A DNA stretch of 64,000 bases, taken from NCBI RefSeq assembly GCF_024267655.1, contig NZ_CP100595.1, positions 1,364,001 to 1,428,000 on the forward strand, in the 5' to 3' direction. The translations under genes were made by a program, and so were the position numbers. Shown here one piece after another: positions 56,517 to 64,000 of the stretch; positions within the stretch are counted from its first letter, which is position 1; the number at the start of each line of letters is the position of its first letter. Origin of the DNA: Arcobacter roscoffensis. Lineage in GTDB: Bacteria > Campylobacterota > Campylobacteria > Campylobacterales > Arcobacteraceae. Under the pieces are notes generated by a model. That model saw nothing but the letters and a program-made list of their open reading frames with translations, did no database searches and had not been told where the DNA came from.

Positions 56517-57179
56517 ATGAGTATAAAAAAACTAGAAAATATAGATAAACCAAGGGAAAAACTTCTAAAACTAGGAAGCCAAAATCTTAAAGATTATGAG
56601 CTTTTAGCAGTTTTACTTGGAAGTGGTGTAAAAAACAAAGATGTGATAACACTTTCAAAAGAGATAATCAAACTCTTTGAAGATGACTTTGAAAACTTGG
56701 ATTTAGAAAAGCTTCTTTTAGTTCATGGATTAGGAAATGCAAAAGCTTGTCAAATAGTAAGTGCAATAGAGTTATCAAAAAGATACCTTATAAAAAACAA
56801 TAAAGTAAAAATCTCTTCTTCAAAACAAGTCTATGAAGAGCTAAGAAAATATCATCACAAACAGCAAGAGTACTTTTTAACACTTTATCTTGATGGAGCA
56901 AATCATCTAGTAGATACAAAAGTCATAAGCATAGGCACTCTAAACCAAAGTCTAGTTCATCCAAGGGAAGTCTTTTCTTATGCCATAGAAAAAAGATGTG
57001 CAAGTATCATAGTAGCTCACAATCACCCAAGTGGTATTTTAAAACCAAGCAACGAAGATATAAACATAACAAAAAGACTGCAAGACTCTGCAAAAATACT
57101 AGGAATAGAACTCCTTGATCATGTGATATTCACAAAAGAGGGCTTTTATAGTTTTCAAGAAGAGGGGATTTTATGTTAA
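56517..57179 (+). CDS. radC: RadC-family JAB/MPN protein
   Basis: A 220-residue protein. N-terminal helix-hairpin-helix (GLGNAKACQIVSAIELSKR). The JAMM metal motif is complete: H168 and H170 in VAHNHPSG, S178 and D181 in KPSNED. Strong AGGAGG start signal. Directly precedes the type I R-M operon, which starts 78 bases further on. Role in DNA repair is disputed for this family. Confidence 0.93.
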   Translation: MSIKKLENIDKPREKLLKLGSQNLKDYELLAVLLGSGVKNKDVITLSKEIIKLFEDDFENLDLEKLLLVHGLGNAKACQIVSAIELSKRYLIKNNKVKISSSKQVYEELRKYHHKQQEYFLTLYLDGANHLVDTKVISIGTLNQSLVHPREVFSYAIEKRCASIIVAHNHPSGILKPSNEDINITKRLQDSAKILGIELLDHVIFTKEGFYSFQEEGILC

Positions 57180-57256
57180 AAGTATCATATTTTATCAAGC
57201 TAACTAAAAAGTTATAGTAAAATAATTTTTATAAATTATATAAGGATTTTAAGCCT

Positions 57257-58819
57257 ATGGGCGAAGAGAATAAAAAGAGATTAGAACAACAGCTTTGGAA
57301 TATAGCAAATGAACTTAGAGGAAAGATGGATGCAGATGATTTTAGAGACTATATCCTAGGTTTTATTTTCTATAAGTACCTTTCTGAAAAGATGGAAAAC
57401 TACGCAAATGCTGAACTAGAAGAAGATAACTTAACATACACACAACTAGATGAAAAAGACCCATATCATCAAGAACTATTAGAAGCTCTAAAAGAGTACT
57501 CTATAGAATCACTTGGATTTTTCCTAAAACCAAATGAACTTTTCTCTCAAATTGCTCTTAGAGGAAATGGCGATACAAACAATTTTATTTTAGATGATTT
57601 AACACAAATACTAAGACATATAGAGTCATCAACTATGGGTAGTGAGAGTGAAGAGGATTTTGAACATCTATTTTCTGATTTAGATTTAAGCTCACAAAAA
57701 CTTGGACGAAGTGAAGAGCAGAAAAATACTCTTATCTCAAAAGTGCTTTATCACTTGGACAATATCGACTTTGAACTAAAAAACCATGATAGAGATGTAT
57801 TAGGTGATGCTTATGAGTATTTAATAGCACAGTTTGCAGCGGGAGCTGGTAAAAAAGCAGGGGAGTTTTATACTCCTCAACAAGTATCAAAAATATTAGC
57901 TCAAATAGTAACACTAGGAAAAGATAAACTAAAATCAGTATATGACCCAACTTGTGGTTCTGGTTCACTACTTTTAAGAGTTGCAAAAGAGGTAAAAGAT
58001 GTAGCTGATTTCTACGGTCAAGAGAGAAACCCAACTACATATAACCTTGCTCGTATGAATATGATTATGCATGATGTTCACTATCGAAAGTTTGACATCA
58101 AGCAAGAAGATACCCTAGAGCATCCACAGCATATAGACAAGAAGTTTGAAGCAATAGTTGCTAACCCACCATTTTCCGCCCAATGGTCGGCAAATCCACT
58201 TCACCTAGGTGATGATAGATTTTCTCAATACGGTAAACTAGCACCCAAAACAAAAGCAGATTTTGCTTTTGTACAGCATATGATACACCATCTTGATGAT
58301 ATGGGTACGATGGCTCTAGTACTTCCTCACGGAGTGCTTTTCAGAGGTGCAGCAGAAGGTCACATAAGAAAGTACTTAATCGAAGATAGAAACTATCTTG
58401 ATGCAGTTATTGGACTGCCTGCAAATATCTTTTATGGTACTTCCATTCCTACGTGTATTTTAGTATTTAAAAAGTGTAGAGAATCAAGTGATGAGGTACT
58501 TTTTATAGACTCTTCAAAGCATTTTGAAAAGGCAAAGAATCAAAACTACCTAAGAGATGAAGATATAGAAAAAATAGTATCTACATATAGTAAGAGAATC
58601 CAAGAAGATAAATACTCATACAAAGCAACACTTGATGAGATAAAAGAAAATGACTACAATCTAAATATTCCAAGATATGTAGATACCTTTGAAGAAGAAG
58701 AGCCTATAGATATAGATAATGTAAGTAGTGAACTAAAGCAATTAGAACTTGATATGAAAACTACTGATAAAATAATTCAGGGCTTTTGTGATGAGCTTGG
58801 AATAGCTACGCCATGTTAG
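57257..58819 (+). CDS. hsdM: Type I restriction-modification M subunit
   Basis: A 520-residue N6-adenine methyltransferase. Helical N-terminal domain (RLEQQLWNIANELRGKMDAD), then EFYTPQQVSKILAQIV, SAM motif I DPTCGSGSLLL (D230) and catalytic NPPF (303-306, VANPPFSAQW). The C-terminal ~60 residues include helices that dock to HsdS. First gene of the R-M locus; its stop overlaps the next open frame by 7 bases. Confidence 0.96.
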   Translation: MGEENKKRLEQQLWNIANELRGKMDADDFRDYILGFIFYKYLSEKMENYANAELEEDNLTYTQLDEKDPYHQELLEALKEYSIESLGFFLKPNELFSQIALRGNGDTNNFILDDLTQILRHIESSTMGSESEEDFEHLFSDLDLSSQKLGRSEEQKNTLISKVLYHLDNIDFELKNHDRDVLGDAYEYLIAQFAAGAGKKAGEFYTPQQVSKILAQIVTLGKDKLKSVYDPTCGSGSLLLRVAKEVKDVADFYGQERNPTTYNLARMNMIMHDVHYRKFDIKQEDTLEHPQHIDKKFEAIVANPPFSAQWSANPLHLGDDRFSQYGKLAPKTKADFAFVQHMIHHLDDMGTMALVLPHGVLFRGAAEGHIRKYLIEDRNYLDAVIGLPANIFYGTSIPTCILVFKKCRESSDEVLFIDSSKHFEKAKNQNYLRDEDIEKIVSTYSKRIQEDKYSYKATLDEIKENDYNLNIPRYVDTFEEEEPIDIDNVSSELKQLELDMKTTDKIIQGFCDELGIATPC

Positions 58820-58833
58820 ATCAGGAGCATAAA

Positions 58834-59727
58834 ATGCAGATAGATAAAACAGATTTGGATAAATATAAATCTTGGCTTGAATCTTTGAAAGAAAAGTTTC
58901 AATCCTCTCAAATAAAAGCTTCAATACAAGTAAATTCTACTTTACTAGAATATTACTGGAATTTAGCTGGTGAGATAATTGAAAAAGAGAAAAGTCATAA
59001 GTGGGGAACTGGTTTTTTAAAACAGTTAAGTTCTGATCTTATGAAAGAGTTTCCTGATGTAAAGGGTTTTTCATATCGAAATATTAGATATATAAAACAA
59101 TGGTATCTATTTTGGCAACAAGCTGTTGCCAATTTGGAAAGTGAAATTTGGCAACAGCTTGTTGCCAGATTATTTCTGATACCTTGGGGACATAACTTAG
59201 TTATCATATCTAAGAGTAAAAGTATAGATGAAGCGATATATTATGTTAATAATACTATTAAAAATGGTATAAGTAGAACAGTTTTAGTTCATCAAATGGA
59301 AACAAATCTTTATAGTAGAGAAGCAAAAGCTTTAACAAACTTTTCTCAAACCTTACCAGATATGCAGTCTGATTTGGCAAGAGAGGTGACAAAAGATCCT
59401 TATGTATTCGATTTTTTAACTTTAAGTAAAGATTATCAAGAGAGAGAACTTAAAACAGTAGATTTTAAACCTGAGTTTGCTGGAAAACTAAACTTTTATA
59501 TCTCAGCAGTAGATGGGGAACTAAAATCAAAAGAAGATAATCCAACTATAGGGATACTAATCTGCAAATCAAAAAATGATACAGTAGTAGAGTACTCTCT
59601 AAAAGATATTAATAAACCTATGGGAGTAAGTGAATATGAATTAACTCATGTACTTCCTGAAAATTTAAAATCATCATTGCCAACTATCGAAGAGATAGAA
59701 GCTGAATTGGAGATGTTAGATGAATAA
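58834..59727 (+). CDS. YhcG/DUF1016-family protein with deleted nuclease core
   Basis: A 297-residue protein; ATG 58834 has AGGAG 6 bases upstream, better than ATG 58813 in the hsdM stop. It follows the DUF1016 layout (NSTLLEYYWNLAGEIIEKE, FSYRNIRYIKQWY, IPWGHNLVIISK, KDPYVFDFLTL). But at residues ~203-208 (EREL then KTVDFKPEFAGKLNFY) two segments normally ~50-60 residues apart are joined, and the intervening part that would hold the PD-(D/E)XK Asp and its partner strands is missing. Inactive as a nuclease by this reading. It overlaps hsdS by 8 bases. From knowledge of the family, not a search. Confidence 0.75.
   Translation: MQIDKTDLDKYKSWLESLKEKFQSSQIKASIQVNSTLLEYYWNLAGEIIEKEKSHKWGTGFLKQLSSDLMKEFPDVKGFSYRNIRYIKQWYLFWQQAVANLESEIWQQLVARLFLIPWGHNLVIISKSKSIDEAIYYVNNTIKNGISRTVLVHQMETNLYSREAKALTNFSQTLPDMQSDLAREVTKDPYVFDFLTLSKDYQERELKTVDFKPEFAGKLNFYISAVDGELKSKEDNPTIGILICKSKNDTVVEYSLKDINKPMGVSEYELTHVLPENLKSSLPTIEEIEAELEMLDE
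59113..59167. repeat. Nested inverted repeat inside the YhcG-like gene
   Basis: Two copies of TGGCAACA-N3-TGTTGCCA (59113-59131, spacer AGC; 59149-59167, spacer GCT). Each copy is an inverted repeat, and the two copies are reverse complements of each other, so the whole block with its flanking AATTT/AAATT makes a large ~23-bp-arm hairpin with an 8-base centre. It encodes WQQAVANLESEIWQQLVA in frame. It could pair in RNA or as single-stranded DNA. Confidence 0.85.
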
Positions 59728-60946
59728 AATACCACAACTTAGGTTTAAAGAGTTTAGTGGAGAGTGGGAAGAAACTAAGTTAAAAATAATAAGTAAAAAA
59801 ATTGGAAGTGGAAGTACGCCAAGAGGTGGAGAAAAAGTTTATAAAACTTCTGGTATTCCATTTATTAGAAGTCAAAATGTAAATTATAATAAACTTATTT
59901 TAGATGATGTATCCTATATTGATGAAGAAACTCATTCTATTATGAAAAATAGTTCAGTAAGAGCAAATGATATATTATTGAATATTACTGGTGCTTCGAT
60001 AGGAAGATCTTGTGTTGTGCCTTCTTCTTTTAATGAAGGTAATGTAAATCAGCACGTATGTATTATAAGATTAAAAGATAAATACATATCTAGTTTTTTA
60101 CAGTCATTTTTATCTTCATATAATGGACAAAAACTTATTTTTCAAGGACAAACTGGAAGTGGTAGAGAAGGAATTAATTTTCAATCAATTGGTGCTTTTA
60201 AAATTAATTCACCTTCAAAACAAGAGCAAGAAAAAATTGCCTCTTTTTTGACTCAAGTTGATAGAAGAATAGAACAACTAACAAAAAAAGCAAAGCTACT
60301 AAGAGATTATAAAAAAGGCACAATGCAAAAGATATTTTCACAAGAGATAAGATTTAAAGATGAAAATGGAAAAGATTACCCTAATTGGGAAGAGAAATTA
60401 CTTGGACAAATAGCAGATGTTAGAGATGGTACACACGATTCACCAAAATATTATGAAGAAGGATACCCTCTTATAACATCAAAAAACTTGTTACAAAATG
60501 GAAGTATTGATTTTGAAAATATTAATCTAATTTTGGAAGAAGATTTTAATAATATAAATAAGCGTTCGAAGGTAGATATTGGAGATATATTATTTGGTAT
60601 GATTGGAACAATAGGAAACCCTGTTATCGTAAATCAAGATGGTTTTGCGATTAAAAATGTTGCATTAATAAAAGAGGTAGAACAATTATTAAACAAATTT
60701 TTAATTCATTATTTAAAAAGTACATTAATTGAAAAACAATTTTATGAACAAAATACTGGTGGAACTCAGAAGTTTATAGCATTAGGAGTTATTAGAAGTT
60801 TAAAAATAAAACTACCTTTTTTAGAAGAACAAACAAAAATAGCAAACTTCCTATCCTCAATTGACACAAAAATTGAACAAAACCAAAAAGCCTTAGAAAA
60901 AACAAAAGAGTTTAAAAAAGCACTATTACAACAGATGTTTGTGTAA
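59720..60946 (+). CDS. hsdS: Type I restriction-modification specificity subunit
   Basis: A 408-residue protein with two target-recognition domains. The first (about 15-150) includes GSGSTPRGGEKVYKTSGIPF and the second (about 225-360) DGTHDSPKYYEEGYPLITSKN. Each is followed by a coiled-coil spacer (QVDRRIEQLTKKAKLLRDYK near 180-200 and SIDTKIEQNQKALEKTKEF near 378-396). It sets the bipartite recognition site of HsdM/HsdR. It begins 8 bases inside the YhcG-like gene, so the three genes are coupled. Confidence 0.96.
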   Translation: MNKIPQLRFKEFSGEWEETKLKIISKKIGSGSTPRGGEKVYKTSGIPFIRSQNVNYNKLILDDVSYIDEETHSIMKNSSVRANDILLNITGASIGRSCVVPSSFNEGNVNQHVCIIRLKDKYISSFLQSFLSSYNGQKLIFQGQTGSGREGINFQSIGAFKINSPSKQEQEKIASFLTQVDRRIEQLTKKAKLLRDYKKGTMQKIFSQEIRFKDENGKDYPNWEEKLLGQIADVRDGTHDSPKYYEEGYPLITSKNLLQNGSIDFENINLILEEDFNNINKRSKVDIGDILFGMIGTIGNPVIVNQDGFAIKNVALIKEVEQLLNKFLIHYLKSTLIEKQFYEQNTGGTQKFIALGVIRSLKIKLPFLEEQTKIANFLSSIDTKIEQNQKALEKTKEFKKALLQQMFV

Positions 60947-60981
60947 AGAGATCAAAGTCAAAACAGAAAAAGGATATAAAT

Positions 60982-62463
60982 ATGGCTAAATGTTCAATAG
61001 AACATTGCAATTTAGATGTATATGAATCTGATAGTAAATGTATTTTGCATTGTCAAAAGCATGAATATTCTGTTGATTTTAATAAAATAGGTTTTTTAAA
61101 AGCTTTTTATGATGAATTAGTTAATTCAATCATTAGAGAATTAAGTAGTGATTATAGTGAACAAAAACTAAGCTTATATTTTAAAGATGAACTTGATGAG
61201 GCTGATAGTTATTCTGTTGATGAGTATATTAAAGAGGAAGTAATTGTTTTTAATAATATCTATTTCCCTCAAAGTAAAGAAATAGATAGTTTCGATTATA
61301 CGAAAATCTTAAAGAGATTAGGACAAATTCATTTTAACTATTGTGAATTTTCTACTAGTTATTTGGATTTAGATTCAACTAAATGTTTCTTTCAAGATTG
61401 TAAGTTTCACAATGGTCTTTCTTTATCAAATATTCCAGTCTTAGAAAATGAATTAAATGTTTTATTTCAAAAGTGTGAGTTTGGTAATACTGTTAGTTCT
61501 TCTCCTTGGGATAAACAACTTGTTATTGATTCACCTTTATTTTCTGATTGTTCTTTTACAAAGATAAACTTTGATAATACTATTTTTAATGAAGCTATAT
61601 TTAAAAACTCTAAAGATTTTGATGGAAGTATTAAAGAGTTGGAAATATATGATAGTGTTTTAAAAAAAGAGTTTGTTTTAGATTATCATAGTATAGATTC
61701 TTTAATTATAAGAGATACGCAGTTTCAAGAGCCTTTACATATGTATAAGTGTAGAAATATCAATGAACTCAATATTACCAATTCTTCTTTTGAAAAAAGT
61801 GTCGATTTCTATAATTCTAGTTTAGGAGCATTTTATACTTCTAATACTTTGTTTTCTGAATTTGTAAATTTTGAATATTGTGAATTTGGATTAGGTGAGG
61901 GTATAGAAGAGTACTTTAAAGCGAAGTTTGATTATACGACATTCAAATCATTTATAAATTTTAGAAATACTTTTTTCTATAGTGGTTTAGATTTGAGTCT
62001 GACAAATCTAAAAGAGAATCCAAACTTTTTAAATACAACCATTGATTATAAATATACAAATAAAGAAACATTTAGAATTATAAAAAACTCATTTGATAAA
62101 GTAGGGAATTTTTCAGATGCTAATAAGTTTTTTGCTAAAGAAATGCAAAAGGATTTAAATGAAACATTTTTCTTAGATAGTCCTGCCAAAAAGCTAATGT
62201 TATGGTTTAATCTTGGTATATCAAACTTTGGTCAGTTTTATTGGCTGCCTTTACTTTATATCATAGGATTTTCTTTTTTACTTAGTTTTATAAATTATGA
62301 AGAGTTAAAATGTTGTGAGATATTAAACCCCTTAGCTAAGACTTTACCTTTTGGTAGGTTTTTAGATGAAGGAAAAGAGTTTGTGCATCTTTTAGTATAT
62401 ATAGTTTATTCTGTCTTAATCTACCACTTTATTGTATCAGTAAAAAGAATGATAAAGAGATAG
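60982..62463 (+). CDS. Cys/His-rich N-terminus, pentapeptide-like, two-helix membrane protein (R-M operon)
   Basis: A 493-residue protein not recognised as a named family. The first ~30 residues carry a Cys/His cluster (C4, H8, C9, C20, H23, C24, H27) that looks like a metal site. The centre (about 110-330) has irregular repeated units with Phe/Leu/Asn and short CxF-type steps (YCEFSTSYLDL, DCKFHNG, KCEFGN, YCEFG), reminiscent of pentapeptide-repeat helices. Two C-terminal membrane segments lie near 420-440 and 468-487. 35 bases follow hsdS, with AAAGGA before its ATG. Placement suggests a defence-linked role; not proven. Confidence 0.7.
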   Translation: MAKCSIEHCNLDVYESDSKCILHCQKHEYSVDFNKIGFLKAFYDELVNSIIRELSSDYSEQKLSLYFKDELDEADSYSVDEYIKEEVIVFNNIYFPQSKEIDSFDYTKILKRLGQIHFNYCEFSTSYLDLDSTKCFFQDCKFHNGLSLSNIPVLENELNVLFQKCEFGNTVSSSPWDKQLVIDSPLFSDCSFTKINFDNTIFNEAIFKNSKDFDGSIKELEIYDSVLKKEFVLDYHSIDSLIIRDTQFQEPLHMYKCRNINELNITNSSFEKSVDFYNSSLGAFYTSNTLFSEFVNFEYCEFGLGEGIEEYFKAKFDYTTFKSFINFRNTFFYSGLDLSLTNLKENPNFLNTTIDYKYTNKETFRIIKNSFDKVGNFSDANKFFAKEMQKDLNETFFLDSPAKKLMLWFNLGISNFGQFYWLPLLYIIGFSFLLSFINYEELKCCEILNPLAKTLPFGRFLDEGKEFVHLLVYIVYSVLIYHFIVSVKRMIKR

Positions 62464-62504
62464 TTCATAGCTATATAAAATTTGTTTAAAAATAAATATT
62501 GTGT

Positions 62505-62535
62505 TATAATACTCAATATATTACGGAAAATTACG
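62505..62535 (+). promoter_or_regulatory. Promoter and operator candidate for the TA pair
   Basis: TATAAT (62505-62510) lies 37 bases before the antitoxin ATG. Two direct ATTACG copies (62520-62525 and 62530-62535), one helical turn apart, sit between it and the start, partly over GAGG. They would suit autorepression by the antitoxin or TA complex. Confidence 0.5.
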
Positions 62536-62546
62536 AGGAAAATATT

Positions 62547-62828
62547 ATGGTAACATACACAGCAGATGAATTAATACCATCATCAGAATTAGCTAAGAAG
62601 TTTGGAACTTACCTTTCTCAAATCAAAGACCACTCTGTAGAGAAACTTGCAGTTTTAAAAAACAACAAAGTTGAAGCAGTGCTTATTTCAAAAGATGAAT
62701 ATGAAGTATTAAAAGAAGCACTAAAACAAGTAGAAGCTCAGCAGATTATGAACTCAATTCAAAATGGTTTAGATGATGTACAAAAAGCTAAAACAAAACC
62801 AATAGAAAAGTTATGGGATGAACTGTGA
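62547..62828 (+). CDS. Type II antitoxin, Phd/YefM-like
   Basis: A 93-residue protein. ATG 62547 has GAGG 8 bases upstream; an in-frame ATG 62499 would start before the -10 box and is rejected. The N-terminus IPSSELAKKFGTYLSQIKDH, then LAVLKNNKVEAVLISKDEYE, follows the Phd/YefM fold; the C-terminus is helical and would wrap the toxin. Overlaps the toxin by 4 bases. Confidence 0.83.
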   Translation: MVTYTADELIPSSELAKKFGTYLSQIKDHSVEKLAVLKNNKVEAVLISKDEYEVLKEALKQVEAQQIMNSIQNGLDDVQKAKTKPIEKLWDEL

Positions 62829-63151
62829 CTATAGAGTATAGTGACAATTTTTTCAAAGAAGCAAAGAAACTATCCAAAAAATACAAACTTTTAAAAACTG
62901 ATTTAAAAGAAGTAGTAAAAGGAATAGAAGAGAAAAAAGACTTAGGTGTATCACTTGGTTTTAATCTTTTTAAAAAAAGAGTTCCAAACTCTTCTATTCC
63001 TACTGGTAAAAGTGGTGGTTTTAGAGTTATTATCTATGAGCGAATTGAAGATAAAATAGTTTTAATATCAATATATTCGAAAACTCAAAAAGATACTTTA
63101 AGTGATGAAGAATTAAAAGCTATTTTAAAAGAGTATATGGAAAGCAAATGA
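62825..63151 (+). CDS. RelE/ParE-family toxin
   Basis: A 108-residue protein starting at GTG 62825 (GTGA overlap with the antitoxin). RelE fold pattern: IEYSDNFFKEAKKLSKKYK, LFKKRVPNSS, GKSGGFRVIIYERI, ISIYSKTQKDTLSDEEL. Whether it is an mRNA interferase or gyrase inhibitor is not determined. Overlaps hsdR by 4 bases (ATGA), placing the toxin in the R-M transcript. Confidence 0.83.
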   Translation: MTIEYSDNFFKEAKKLSKKYKLLKTDLKEVVKGIEEKKDLGVSLGFNLFKKRVPNSSIPTGKSGGFRVIIYERIEDKIVLISIYSKTQKDTLSDEELKAILKEYMESK

Positions 63152-64000
63152 GCATACAAAGCGAAGCAGTATTAGAAGAAAAACTTATCAAACAATTAGC
63201 CTCACAAGGCTTTGAAAATGTAAGTATCAAAGATGAAGAAGCCTTAGAAGCAAATCTAAAATCACAGCTAGAAAAGCACAATAAAACAACTTTCAGTCAA
63301 AGTGAATTTAAAAAGATACTAAATCACCTAGGAAAAGGCAATGTCTTTGAAAAAGCACAACTTTTAAGAGATAAGTTTGTATTACAAAAAGATGATGGCA
63401 CAAAAGAGTATATAGAGTTTTTAGATTGTGAGTACTGGTGTCAAAATCTTTTTCAAGTTACAAATCAAATCAGTATAAATGGAACATACAAAAATAGATA
63501 TGATGTAACACTTCTAATAAATGGACTTCCATTAGTTCAAATTGAACTAAAAAGAAGAGGCTTAGAGTTAAAAGAAGCTTTTAATCAAATTAATCGTTAT
63601 CAAAAACACTCATATAGTGCAAATCATGGACTTTTTAACTTTGTACAAATCTTCATCATAAGCAATGGAGTAAATACAAAATATTATGCCAATAATAAAA
63701 AGCAAACCTTTAAACAAACTTTCTTTTGGGCAGATAGTGAAAATAAAAACATCAGAAATCTAGATGAGTTTACTACAGCCTTTTTAGAAAAGTGCCATAT
63801 CTCAAAAATGATATGCAAGTATATAGTTTTAAATCAAACAGATAAAATACTTATGGTCTTAAGACCTTATCAATTTTATGCAGTAGAAGCAATAGTTGAT
63901 AAAGTGCAAACTTCTAATAAAAACGGATATATCTGGCATACTACAGGAAGTGGTAAAACACTTACTTCTTTTAAAACTGCTCAAGTTTTGATGAAGCTTC
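63148..64000 (+). CDS. hsdR: Type I restriction endonuclease R subunit (3' partial)
   Basis: Open to the end of the window (284 codons). It starts at ATG 63148, in the toxin's stop codon overlap. The nuclease core is visible: Asp119 in NRYDVTLLING and E133-L-K135 in VQIELKRRG, a PD-(D/E)XK site, with Q-rich NQINRYQKHSY after it. Helicase Walker A is TTGSGKT at 265-271. The rest of the translocase lies downstream. Confidence 0.95.
   Translation, partial: MSIQSEAVLEEKLIKQLASQGFENVSIKDEEALEANLKSQLEKHNKTTFSQSEFKKILNHLGKGNVFEKAQLLRDKFVLQKDDGTKEYIEFLDCEYWCQNLFQVTNQISINGTYKNRYDVTLLINGLPLVQIELKRRGLELKEAFNQINRYQKHSYSANHGLFNFVQIFIISNGVNTKYYANNKKQTFKQTFFWADSENKNIRNLDEFTTAFLEKCHISKMICKYIVLNQTDKILMVLRPYQFYAVEAIVDKVQTSNKNGYIWHTTGSGKTLTSFKTAQVLMKL

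Noticed and set aside
62499-62546. Longer antitoxin start at ATG 62499
   Set aside because: It precedes the -10 box at 62505-62510, and the 16 extra residues do not look like the family N-terminus.
57257-64000. Phase-variable R-M genes through long homopolymer tracts
   Set aside because: No long G, C or dinucleotide runs were seen in hsdM, hsdS or the visible part of hsdR.

Overview
The window is chromosomal DNA of a low-GC member of the Campylobacterota, most like the Arcobacter group (inference from gene content, gene order and very A+T-rich codon use; no 16S gene is present). Pointers are the compact rpmJ-rpsM-rpsK-rpsD-rpoA-rplQ block, DapD and TrmB proteins of the long epsilon-type size, gatA next to guaB, frequent TTG starts, TATAAT-like -10 boxes without clear -35 boxes, and many c-di-GMP/PAS proteins. 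Almost all of it reads as ordinary core genome with tightly packed genes.

Layout. 1-3079: end of a branched-chain amino-acid ABC transporter operon (livH partial, livM, livG, livF). 3204-6353: TerB-like protein, two small cell-division-like proteins, an orphan pseudopilin and priA. 6443-11428: dapD, a solute-binding protein, an ABC-F ATPase and a lipoprotein. 11439-21659 (minus): a long run from a pseudouridine synthase through a fibronectin-type lipoprotein, trmB, ftsE, ftsX, envC, a DUF234-like gene (apparent ATT start) and an FkbM methyltransferase to an EAL protein. 21679-27268: rodA, sodB, a MetF-like protein, a TonB-like protein with a membrane partner, and a diguanylate cyclase. 27341-35536: hemL, ppnP, atpZ, rpoD, leuD-leuB, a DHH phosphoesterase and a HIT protein.

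35537-38832 is the alpha ribosomal/RNA polymerase operon with a long, foldable leader. 38976-44954: gatA, guaB, a composite palindromic element, several small unknown genes and adk. 45110-51786: mixed accessory genes (MIP18-type Fe-S factor, AraC regulator, LysE exporter, coiled-coil metzincin-like protease, Panacea-domain protein, YeeE/TsuA sulfur transporter, SlyD). 51857-57179: HemF-like oxidase, DJ-1/PfpI protein, adenine-deaminase-like enzyme, an unusual tyrosine phosphatase-like protein, metX, xseB and radC.

57257-64000 (running off the end) is the one clear defence locus: a type I restriction-modification operon in the order hsdM, YhcG/DUF1016-like gene, hsdS, a 493-residue Cys/His plus membrane protein, a toxin-antitoxin pair, hsdR. 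The YhcG-like protein appears to have lost its nuclease core by an in-frame deletion, and the 493-residue membrane protein is the best candidate here for an undescribed component. No tRNA, rRNA, CRISPR array, insertion sequence or prophage was seen.
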